Below, one piece after another: positions 41,667-49,488 of a DNA stretch of 53,797 nucleotides. Under the pieces are notes generated by a model. The model had not been told where the DNA came from and ran no database searches. It was given only the letters and a program-made list of their open reading frames with translations. Position 1 is the stretch's first letter, and every line of letters begins with the position of its first letter. The position numbers were made by a program, and so were the translations under genes. Source of the DNA: UBA5336 sp964492485 (GTDB taxonomy: Bacteria > Pseudomonadota > Alphaproteobacteria > Caulobacterales > Hyphomonadaceae); NCBI GenBank assembly GCA_964492485.1, contig CAZBKM010000016.1:1-53797 (forward strand), written 5' to 3'.

Positions 41667-44600
41667 ATGTGGACGCTCTTCTATCGCCTGCCCCGCCTGT
41701 CGGTCATCTTCGTGCTGATGGTGCTCGCCGGGGGGATCGGGGCCATCCTGACCCTGGGCCGACAGGAGGATCCCACGCTGGTCGAACGCTACGGCACGGT
41801 GCTGATCACGTTGCCGGGGGCTGACGCCGAGCGGATGGAGGCATTGATCCTCGAGCCGCTGGAACAGCAGTTGATGGAGCTCGCCGAGATCGACCGACTG
41901 TTCACCACCGCGCGCAACAACTCTGCCCAGGTCCGCATCGAGATGCGGGAAGACCTTACCGAAGCCGAGATCGACGACGGTTGGACCCTGATCCGCGCGG
42001 CGGTCGACGAGGCCGAGTCACAGTTTCCAGAGGGCACCCTGCCGCCCTTCATCGAGCGGCTCTATGTGGGCGCCGCGACCCTGGTGGCCGGCGTCGTCTG
42101 GGATGGCGACGGTCCGCCCGAAATGGCGGTGATGACCCGGCTGGCGGAGGACCTGGAGGACCGTTTCCAGAGCCTTGGCGGAACAGAGGAAACCCAGGTC
42201 TACGGACTGCCCCAGGAAGAAATCCAGATCGTCCTCGACCAGGATGCCCTGGCGGCGGCCGGGCTGGATACCGTGACGGCGGCGCGGGCCATCTCCGCAG
42301 CAGACGCCAAGGTGCCCGCAGGAACCGTCCGCTCCGGTACCACCAAGCTGAACCTTGAGCTTGCCGGAGGGTTCGACACGATCGCGCGCATCCGCGACGT
42401 CCCGCTCGTCCAGCGCGATGATGGCACGGCGATCCGCGTTGGAGACGTGGCCGACGTCCGAAAGGGGCTGTCCGACCCGGTCAAGCGCTACAATTTCACC
42501 AATGGCCAGCGCACCGTGATGGTGGCGGCGTTCATCCAGCCCAACCAGCGCGTCGACCAATGGGCTGATCGCGGCCGGGCCATCATCGCCGAAGCCGCCG
42601 CCGCAGCGCCACCGGGCGTGCGGATCGAGACGCTGTTCGACCAGAGCCGCTATACCGAGACCCGTCTCGGGGACCTGGCCAGCAATCTCGCCTTCTCCGC
42701 CCTGATCGTCTTCGTCGTTCTGTTCCTGATCATGGGTTGGCGCTCGGCTCTGGTCATCGGCATGGCGCTGCCATTGACGGTGTGTCTGGTGCTGACCCTG
42801 TTTCGTCTCTTCAACATGCCGCTGCACCAGATGTCGGTCACGGGTCTGGTCATCTCGCTCGGCCTGCTGATCGACAATGCCATCGTCGTGGTGGACGAGT
42901 TCGACCAGGAGCGCGGGCGCGGCGCCACCCGCCTCCAGGCCATCGACACCGCGCTCCGCCAACTCTTCGGCCCGCTGTTCGCCTCGACCCTGACCACGGC
43001 TCTGGCCTTCGCCCCCATAGCTCTGCTTCCGGGGTCTGCTGGCGAGTTCGTCGGCATGATCGGCGTGTCGGTCATCTTCTCGGTCTCCACCTCCTTCCTG
43101 CTTGCCATGACCGTGGTTCCCGCCATGGCGGGCTGGTTCGACCGCAAGCGGTCCGGGGAGGGGTTGAGGGGCACGCGACGCCGATGGTGGCGTGACGGGA
43201 TCGCCCATGACTGGCTGTCCGACGGCTATCGCTGGACCGTGGAGGCCAATCTCCGCTTTCCGGCGCTGGGCATCGTGCTCGGCACCGTCCCGTCCATGGT
43301 GGGGCTGAGCCTCGGCGCGCAACTGCCGTCGCAATTCTTTCCCCAGACCGAACGCGACCAGTTCCAGCTCGACATCCTGTTGCCCGCCGAAGCGACGATC
43401 GAGGAGACAAAGGCCCTGGTGCGGGCCGCAACCGATGACCTCCTGGCTCGCGAGGGAGTCGAGATGGTCAATCTGACACTCGGCGAGCCCGCGCCGCGGG
43501 TCTACTACAACGCGGTCAACAACACGCGGGGCGTGGAAGGCTTTGCGGCGGGCTGGGTACGGACCGAGAGCCCGGAGGTGACCCGCCGCATCGTCGCAGA
43601 GGTGCAGCGCGACATGCGCCGGATGTTTCCCAATGCCCAGTTCCTGGCGCTGCCCTATCAGCAGGGGCCACCCGTCGACGCGCCGATCCAGGTGCAGATT
43701 GCGGGTGAGGACCTGGAAACGCTGGACCGGCTCGGCGACGAGGTGCGTGCGGTGCTCGCCCGGACGCCGGGCGTCACCTATTCCAGTTCGCGCCTTCAGA
43801 TCGGTGCGCCCCAATACGTCCTGCGCGCCGGCGAGTCCGAAGCCGCCATCCTCGGGGAACGGTTTGCGGGGATCGCGGGGAGCCTGTCGGCCGACCTGGA
43901 CGGAATCCTGGCCGGCAGTGTCCTTGAGGGAACCGAGGAACTGCCCGTGCGGGTCCTGACGCCCGAGGCATTTGATGGTGGGCTTGCCGATCTGAAGGCG
44001 AAGCGCTTCGGACAGGGACTCGCGTCGGGCCTGACCGGGGACGGCATGGGCACGCCCCTGTCGGCCCTGGGCGATGTGGTCGTTGAGCCCAGCACCTCTG
44101 TCATCATCCGCCGCAACGGTGAGCGGATCACCGACATCACCGCCTATCTGGAGCCCTACACGTTGCCCGCACCGGTCTTTGCCGACTTCCAGTCCCGGCT
44201 GGAGGCATCGGGTTTCGAGCTTCCGGAGGGGTATGACTTCATCGTCAGTGGCGATGCCGAAGCCAGCGGCGATGCCAGGGCGGACCTGGCGGCCACGGCC
44301 GTGCCGCTCTTGCTGATCATGGCGGGGGCGGTGGCGCTCGTGTTCAATTCCTTCCGGATGGCGGCGCTCATCCTGGTGTCCGGCGGATTGTGCGTGGGGC
44401 TCGCCTTCTTCGGCGTGTGGCTGTTCAACCTGCCGCTGGGGTTCAACGCCATTCTGGGCGCGCTCGGTCTGCTGGGAATTGCGATCAACGGCTCGATCGT
44501 CGTGCTTTCGATGTTGCGGGCAGATCCCGACTGTCTTGCCGACGATGTGATCGCCCAGCGCGAAACCATCGTCGACGCGACCCGGCATATCGTGGCTACG

Positions 44601-44822
44601 ACGCTGACCACGATGGGGGGATTTGTCCCCCTGCTTCTGGCGGGTGACGCATTCTGGATGCCACTGGCCGCCGGTATCTTCGGCGGCGTGGCCGGCTCCG
44701 CGATCCTGGCGCTCTACTTCACCCCGGCGGTCTTTCGCCTGATGACGATGCGACCGATCTCCCGTTTTCTCCGCGCGATGGGCGTCCTGGCGGGCGGGCA
44801 GCGGACACGGGCGGCGGAGTAG
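41667..44822 (+). CDS. RND family efflux pump permease
   Basis: 1051 aa, typical RND size, twelve membrane helices and two large periplasmic loops. It opens MWTLFYRLPRLSVIFVLMVL and carries GLLIDNAIVVVDEF in TM4, where AcrB has the proton-relay pair DD; here the second Asp is Asn. GRQEDPTLVERYG after TM1 is typical of proteobacterial RND pumps of the shorter-adaptor class. AGGAG lies 6 nt before the ATG at 41667 (a GTG one codon earlier is possible). Proton-driven export, substrate range unknown. Confidence 0.94.
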   Translation: MWTLFYRLPRLSVIFVLMVLAGGIGAILTLGRQEDPTLVERYGTVLITLPGADAERMEALILEPLEQQLMELAEIDRLFTTARNNSAQVRIEMREDLTEAEIDDGWTLIRAAVDEAESQFPEGTLPPFIERLYVGAATLVAGVVWDGDGPPEMAVMTRLAEDLEDRFQSLGGTEETQVYGLPQEEIQIVLDQDALAAAGLDTVTAARAISAADAKVPAGTVRSGTTKLNLELAGGFDTIARIRDVPLVQRDDGTAIRVGDVADVRKGLSDPVKRYNFTNGQRTVMVAAFIQPNQRVDQWADRGRAIIAEAAAAAPPGVRIETLFDQSRYTETRLGDLASNLAFSALIVFVVLFLIMGWRSALVIGMALPLTVCLVLTLFRLFNMPLHQMSVTGLVISLGLLIDNAIVVVDEFDQERGRGATRLQAIDTALRQLFGPLFASTLTTALAFAPIALLPGSAGEFVGMIGVSVIFSVSTSFLLAMTVVPAMAGWFDRKRSGEGLRGTRRRWWRDGIAHDWLSDGYRWTVEANLRFPALGIVLGTVPSMVGLSLGAQLPSQFFPQTERDQFQLDILLPAEATIEETKALVRAATDDLLAREGVEMVNLTLGEPAPRVYYNAVNNTRGVEGFAAGWVRTESPEVTRRIVAEVQRDMRRMFPNAQFLALPYQQGPPVDAPIQVQIAGEDLETLDRLGDEVRAVLARTPGVTYSSSRLQIGAPQYVLRAGESEAAILGERFAGIAGSLSADLDGILAGSVLEGTEELPVRVLTPEAFDGGLADLKAKRFGQGLASGLTGDGMGTPLSALGDVVVEPSTSVIIRRNGERITDITAYLEPYTLPAPVFADFQSRLEASGFELPEGYDFIVSGDAEASGDARADLAATAVPLLLIMAGAVALVFNSFRMAALILVSGGLCVGLAFFGVWLFNLPLGFNAILGALGLLGIAINGSIVVLSMLRADPDCLADDVIAQRETIVDATRHIVATTLTTMGGFVPLLLAGDAFWMPLAAGIFGGVAGSAILALYFTPAVFRLMTMRPISRFLRAMGVLAGGQRTRAAE

Positions 44823-44943
44823 GCCGATGCCGCGAAGGCAACACTATGTCGCCGCCGGACTTGCCAGGTGCGACAGGCTGCCCCATCTGGCGGTTTCGGG
44901 CGGCGCGGCGGTGAGCTGACCGGCAACGGCGAGGAGGCGCGCG

Positions 44944-45750
44944 ATGCAGGACAATCCCGACACCGGGGCCCGTCCACCGGCCTGGACACGTCTGCGTTTC
45001 GAGGCTGCGGCCGCGGCCGAGGAGGAGCCATCGCTGGCAAGCTATATCAATGCCTCGATCCTCGGCCATGACAGCCTTTGCCAGGCGCTTTCCTATCACC
45101 TGGCCGAAAAGCTGGCCGGACCGGGCATGGGTGCGCTGCAGGTGCGACGCCTGTGCGAGACCGCCTACAATGGTGACGCAGGGCTGGTGGACGCGGCCGA
45201 GGCGGACATGTGGGCGACGCTGGACCGCGATCCCGCCTGCCGTGGCCTGCTGCAGCCTTTCCTGTTCTTCAAGGGCTTTCTTGCCCTGCAGACGCATCGC
45301 ATCGCCCACCGCTTCTGGGTGCAGGGGCGAGAGACGCTGGCTTTCCATTTCCAGAGCCGGTCGTCGGAGCTGTTCGGCGTCGACATCCATCCCGCGGCCC
45401 GCATCGGGATCGGGGTGATGCTGGATCATGCCACCGCCATCACGATCGGTGAAACCGCCGTGGTGGGCGACAACTGCTCGTTGCTTCATGGTGTCACACT
45501 GGGCGGAACCGGCAAGGAGGTCGGCGACCGCCACCCCAAGATCGGCCAGGGCGTGCTGCTGTCGGTTGGCGCAAAGGTCCTGGGCAACATCACCATCGGA
45601 GACGAATCCAAGGTGGCGGCGGGCTCGGTGGTCCTGAAAGACGTGCCAGCCCATTCCACCGTGGCGGGCGTGCCGGCGCGCCTGGTGGGGGGTGGCAATG
45701 TGGAACACCCGGCCCGTTCCATGGACCAGGGCCTGCCGGAGGCGAAGTAG
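44944..45750 (+). CDS. cysE: Serine O-acetyltransferase
   Basis: 268 aa. An N-terminal helical domain (1-145) is followed by a left-handed beta helix of hexapeptide repeats (IHPAARIGIGVMLDHATAI, VVGDNCSLLHGVTLGGTGK, IGQGVLLSVGAKVLGNITIG, VAAGSVVLKDVPAHSTVAG). It acetylates serine for cysteine synthesis. The active-site pair is expected in the DHATAI and LLHG segments. GAGGAGG precedes the ATG. DUF3126 follows 96 nt downstream. Confidence 0.95.
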   Translation: MQDNPDTGARPPAWTRLRFEAAAAAEEEPSLASYINASILGHDSLCQALSYHLAEKLAGPGMGALQVRRLCETAYNGDAGLVDAAEADMWATLDRDPACRGLLQPFLFFKGFLALQTHRIAHRFWVQGRETLAFHFQSRSSELFGVDIHPAARIGIGVMLDHATAITIGETAVVGDNCSLLHGVTLGGTGKEVGDRHPKIGQGVLLSVGAKVLGNITIGDESKVAAGSVVLKDVPAHSTVAGVPARLVGGGNVEHPARSMDQGLPEAK

Positions 45751-45846
45751 GTTACGGGTGGACCGTCACGGCGGATTGGCGCGCTCCGGTTGGTTTCGCG
45801 GCCGTGTGCGCATAGGGTTCGAGTCACTCAACGACGGAGCAAGTTC

Positions 45847-46059
45847 ATGGAGCGCGAAGAGACGCTGCGCCTCGAGGCTTACCTCAAGGACAAGATAAAC
45901 CCCGCGATCCGCCTGGTCGGGCGCGGCAAGACCGAAGACAGTGTGGAGGTCTATCTCGGCGCTGAGTTCATCGCGGTGGTCTACAAGGACGTGGATGAGG
46001 GTGAAGTCGCCTATCAGTTCCAGATGACGGTCCTTGCGGAAGATCTGCAGGGCGCCTAG
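45847..46059 (+). CDS. DUF3126 family small protein
   Basis: 70 aa, beginning MEREETLRLEAYLKDKINPA and containing EVYLGAEFIAVVYKDVDEGEVAYQFQMTVL, the core of the DUF3126 family. GGAG lies upstream of the ATG. No enzymatic motif, signal or membrane segment. The gene commonly sits beside cysE in alphaproteobacteria as I remember, which suggests a shared or co-regulated role, but none is established. Confidence 0.82.
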   Translation: MEREETLRLEAYLKDKINPAIRLVGRGKTEDSVEVYLGAEFIAVVYKDVDEGEVAYQFQMTVLAEDLQGA

Positions 46060-46070
46060 GCGGCAGACGG

Positions 46071-46841
46071 ATGCTTCTGGCGGCGCGCGACCTGACGAAA
46101 TCCTACGGGTCCGTGCGAGCCGTGGATGCGGTGTCCTTCACGCTCGAGGCCGGCGAGACCCTGGCCCTGATCGGGGCGTCGGGCTGCGGCAAGACCACGA
46201 CGCTGAAACTGGTCAACCGGCTGATCGAGCCGGATTCAGGTGAGGTACGCCTGAACGGGCAGGAGGCCCATGAGGTCGACGCGCCGGATTGGCGGCGCCG
46301 CATCGGCTACGTCATCCAGCGTGCCGGTCTGTTTCCACACATGAGCGTGGCAGAGAATGTCGGCATCACGCCGCGCCTTCTCGGTTGGCCGGCCGACCGG
46401 ATCGAGGCCGGAACACGCCGCCTTCTGGACATGGTGGGTTTGCCGGCGGACACCTTCGCAGAGCGGCGGCCGGACGCCTTGTCCGGCGGCCAGGCCCAGC
46501 GTGTGGGTCTGGTCCGGGCGCTTGCGGGTGAGCCGGAGCTGGTTCTGATGGACGAACCGTTTTCGGCGGTCGATCCGTTGACCAAGGACGCGCTGATCGC
46601 GGATGTGGCGCGGGTGCGGGCGGAACTGGGTTTTGCGGCCATCCTCGTCACGCACGATTTCTCTGAAGCCGTGCGGTTCGCCGACCGCATCGCCGTCATG
46701 GCGGAGGGACGGATCCAGCAGATAGACGCGCCGGCCGCCCTCATACGCGCGCCGGCCAACCAGACGGTTGCCGACCTGCTGGCAGCGCCCCGTGACGCCG
46801 CGCGCCAGGTGGCGGCCGCGTTCGGCGGAACCGGAGGCTAG
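46071..46841 (+). CDS. Osmolyte/quaternary amine ABC transporter ATP-binding protein (OpuC/ProV-like)
   Basis: 256 aa. Walker A GASGCGKTTTLK is at ~36-47, Q-loop in YVIQRAGLFPHMSV, signature LSGGQAQRVGL, Walker B LVLMDEPFSAVDP and switch His in LVTHDFSEAV. The sequence IQRAGLFPHM and the partner gene fit the OpuC/YehX class. No C-terminal CBS domains, unlike many ProV/OpuCA proteins. It follows DUF3126 by 11 nt and the fused permease begins 5 nt after its stop. Confidence 0.92.
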   Translation: MLLAARDLTKSYGSVRAVDAVSFTLEAGETLALIGASGCGKTTTLKLVNRLIEPDSGEVRLNGQEAHEVDAPDWRRRIGYVIQRAGLFPHMSVAENVGITPRLLGWPADRIEAGTRRLLDMVGLPADTFAERRPDALSGGQAQRVGLVRALAGEPELVLMDEPFSAVDPLTKDALIADVARVRAELGFAAILVTHDFSEAVRFADRIAVMAEGRIQQIDAPAALIRAPANQTVADLLAAPRDAARQVAAAFGGTGG

Positions 46842-46846
46842 ACCGG

Positions 46847-48430
46847 GTGTTTGCTGAGGAATTTGCCGTCTTTCCAGGCCATTACGCCGGACATCTCAGC
46901 CTCTCGTTCAGCGCGCTCCTGACGGGTCTGGCGGTGTCGCTTCCCCTGGGCATCGTAGCGGCGCGGTCGCCCCGCCTGGCCGGACCCGTGCTCGGCCTGG
47001 CAAGCGTGGTGCAGACGGTGCCGGGGCTGGCGCTTCTGGCACTGATGGTGCCGCTATTGGGCGGACAGATCGGCTTCTGGCCCGCCTATGTGGCGCTGTC
47101 GCTCTATTCGGTGCTGCCGATCCTTCGCAATACGATTGTTGGACTTCAGGGGGTCGATGCCGATCTGCGCGAGGCGGCGCTGGGTGTCGGCATGACGCCG
47201 TCCCAGCGGCTGCGCCGGGTGGACCTGCCGCTGGCCATGCCCGTCATCGTTGCCGGACTGCGCACCGCGACCGTATGGGTCGTGGGTGCGGCGACCCTGT
47301 CGACACCGGTGGGGGCCGAAAGTCTCGGCAATTACATCTTCCAGGGGCTGCAGACGCGCAATTGGGGTGCGGTGCTTTTCGGCTGCCTGGTCTCCGCGGC
47401 CCTGGCCCTGGCCCTCGACCAGGCGATTCGCCTGTTCGAGACGGCGGCGGAGCGGCGCTCCCGGGGGCGGGCGCTGGCCGGCATGTTCGGACTGGTGCTG
47501 GTGGCGCTGCCGCTGGCCACGCAGGTCCGGCTTGCCGCGCCGCCAGAGGGCGACGGGCGAGCCTTCGCAGGGCCGGTCGAGCCATTGGAGCGGCGCGAGG
47601 TTGTGCTCGGCGCCAAGGCCTTCACGGAGCAGTACATCCTGGTGCAGGTCATCGCCCGGCTGCTGGAGGCGCAAGGTGCCGTCGTGACGGTTCGCGACGG
47701 GCTCGGCTCCACTGTCGCCTTCGATGCGGTCGCGCGCAGTGAAATCGACCTCTATGTCGACTATACGGGCACGCTCTGGTCGACGGTGCTGGACCGGGAG
47801 GATGTCCCGCCGCGCGCCCGGATGTATGCCGAGACCTCGGCGGCCCTGCTCCGGGACCATGGCGTTCTGACCTGGGGCGCTTTGGGTTTCGAGAACGCTT
47901 ATGCCTATGCGACCACGCGCGAAATTGCAGAGACCCATGATCTGATGATGGTGGGTGATCTGGCGGGTACCTCGCTGACCCTGGCGAGCGATCCGGAGTT
48001 CTTCGGGCGCCCGGAATGGACCCGGACGCGAGACATTTATGGCCTGTCTGGGCTGCGCACGCGGGGCATGGATTCGACGTTCATGTACGAGGCCGTGGCC
48101 GGCGGTGAAGTGGGTGCCATAACCGCCTATACCACCGATGGCCGGATCGATGCCTATGACCTCGTTTTGCTGGAGGAGCCGGCGGGGGCGCTACCGCCCT
48201 ATGACGCCGTGGTGCTTCTGTCGCCGGAGGCAGCGGAGGACCGGGCCTTGCAGCGGGCCCTGATGCCATTGCGGGGGGCGATTTCCTCGCGCCTGATGCG
48301 GGCGGCCAACGCCAAGGTCGATCTGGAGCGCCAGCGTGTGGGCACGGCGGCGGACTGGCTTCTGGACGAGATCGATGCGCGCGCGCGGCTCGACCAGACC
48401 GGTTCGGGAACCGATCGGAGAACGCCATAG
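46847..48430 (+). CDS. Fused permease-substrate-binding protein of an OpuC-type ABC transporter, GTG start
   Basis: 527 aa. Residues 1 to about 230 are an inner-membrane permease with the EAA-type loop (REAALGVGMTPSQRLRRVDLPLAMP) and an AALDQAIRLFE end like OpuCB. After a further membrane segment (about 208-226), residues ~245-515 form an OpuAC-type binding domain (VVLGAKAFTEQYILVQVIARLLE, DLYVDYTGTLWSTVL). Such fusions handle glycine betaine, choline or related solutes. The start is GTG with GGAGG 9 nt upstream. With the ATPase gene it makes a complete two-gene importer. Confidence 0.92.
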   Translation: MFAEEFAVFPGHYAGHLSLSFSALLTGLAVSLPLGIVAARSPRLAGPVLGLASVVQTVPGLALLALMVPLLGGQIGFWPAYVALSLYSVLPILRNTIVGLQGVDADLREAALGVGMTPSQRLRRVDLPLAMPVIVAGLRTATVWVVGAATLSTPVGAESLGNYIFQGLQTRNWGAVLFGCLVSAALALALDQAIRLFETAAERRSRGRALAGMFGLVLVALPLATQVRLAAPPEGDGRAFAGPVEPLERREVVLGAKAFTEQYILVQVIARLLEAQGAVVTVRDGLGSTVAFDAVARSEIDLYVDYTGTLWSTVLDREDVPPRARMYAETSAALLRDHGVLTWGALGFENAYAYATTREIAETHDLMMVGDLAGTSLTLASDPEFFGRPEWTRTRDIYGLSGLRTRGMDSTFMYEAVAGGEVGAITAYTTDGRIDAYDLVLLEEPAGALPPYDAVVLLSPEAAEDRALQRALMPLRGAISSRLMRAANAKVDLERQRVGTAADWLLDEIDARARLDQTGSGTDRRTP

Positions 48431-48542
48431 AGCCTGTTTGAGCGGGGTCGGAACCGGTTCGTATCCGGAAGATACGCCACAACAGGGGGCTATGCCGCTT
48501 TCGCCAACGCCACCGCTGGGGCAGCGAGGGGTGGCCAGGGAG

Positions 48543-48578
48543 GGGCAGCACACTGGGCAGCAGACTGGGCAGCACACT
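48543..48578. repeat. Three tandem 12-bp repeats
   Basis: GGGCAGCACACT, GGGCAGCAGACT and GGGCAGCACACT in tandem (48543-48578), units differing at one base, in the 208-bp gap between the convergent permease-fusion and dapB genes. It may be a slippage-prone microsatellite. No terminator hairpin is evident here. Confidence 0.85.
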
Positions 48579-48638
48579 GGCCGTCGGGCTCACCTGCGTC
48601 GCGCGTCCACGAAGGGCGCCCGTACGTGTCTCATGACG

Positions 48639-49472
48639 TCAGCCGGAACCGCCCAGGCGCTTCAGGTCGAGCACGTCTTCCATGTCGTAGAGGCCGGGGG
48701 CCTGGCCCATGGCCCAACCCGCAGCGTGGAGGGCCCCGGCGGCAAATACAGACCGGTCGAGGGCCTGGTGGCCCAGGGCGATCACCTCGCGGTCACTTGC
48801 TAAGGTCACTTCATGCTCGCCGACGACTCCGCCAGACCGGCGGACGGCGAAGCCGATGGTGCCATCCATCCGACGGGCATCCGGCCCGTCATAAGGGGGC
48901 GACCGCAGCGCCGCCAGCGTCTGTCCGCGCCCCTCGGCCACAGCCTGGCCCAGCATGAGGGCGGTGCCTGAGGGCGCGTCCACCTTTCGGCGGTGGTGCG
49001 TCTCCAGTACCTCCGCGTCCCAGTCGCCGCCAAGCCGGGCTGCGGCCAGGCGCACGAGCGCGGTCAGCAGGTTCACACCCAGCGAGAAGTTTCCGGCCTT
49101 GACGACGGCCATGTCCTCTGCAGTGCGCGCGATGCGGGCCTCGTCCTTCGCGTCGAACCCTGTCGTTCCGATGATCACGGCGTGCACCGGCGTGTGCCGC
49201 AATGCGTCCAGCGCGGACAGGGTTGCGTCGGGACGGGTGAAGTCGATCCAGACGCGCGCGTCTCGGGCGGCCTCGACCACGTCAGTGACCGGTGTCACGC
49301 CCAGTTCGTAGGGCAAGCCGACGAGGCGTGCCAGATCCGTGTCGCGGACGGGCGTGGTGGGGACTTCGGTGCCGCCGACCAGATCATGGCCCTCGACCAG
49401 CACCGTGCGCACCAGCGTCTGGCCCATCCGGCCGGCCACGCCGGCAATCGCGATTCGAAGCGGTTCGGTCAT
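48639..49472 (-). CDS. dapB: 4-hydroxy-tetrahydrodipicolinate reductase
   Basis: 277 aa. NAD(P)-binding GVAGRMG is at 11-17. The substrate and catalytic region ETHHRRKVDAPSGTAL carries the His-His pair and Lys, and the C-terminus ends in LGHQALDRSVFAAGAL. It acts in lysine and meso-diaminopimelate synthesis. The ATG at 49472 is chosen, with AGGGAG just upstream; a longer frame to 49580 overlaps the end of the DUF2339 gene. It begins 16 nt after that gene's stop, so they share a transcript. Confidence 0.97.
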   Translation of the reverse strand: MTEPLRIAIAGVAGRMGQTLVRTVLVEGHDLVGGTEVPTTPVRDTDLARLVGLPYELGVTPVTDVVEAARDARVWIDFTRPDATLSALDALRHTPVHAVIIGTTGFDAKDEARIARTAEDMAVVKAGNFSLGVNLLTALVRLAAARLGGDWDAEVLETHHRRKVDAPSGTALMLGQAVAEGRGQTLAALRSPPYDGPDARRMDGTIGFAVRRSGGVVGEHEVTLASDREVIALGHQALDRSVFAAGALHAAGWAMGQAPGLYDMEDVLDLKRLGGSG

Positions 49473-49488
49473 CGCTCCCTTATAATGC

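Noticed and set aside
42018..44588. Very long open frame antisense to the RND permease (also antisense to uup, acyl-CoA dehydrogenase, helicase)
   Set aside because: Shadow frames from GC-rich codon bias; His/Gly/Arg/Gln-rich, no family motifs.
45815..45835. GGTTCGAGTC resembling a tRNA T-arm upstream of DUF3126
   Set aside because: No acceptor, D-arm or anticodon stem can be folded around it.
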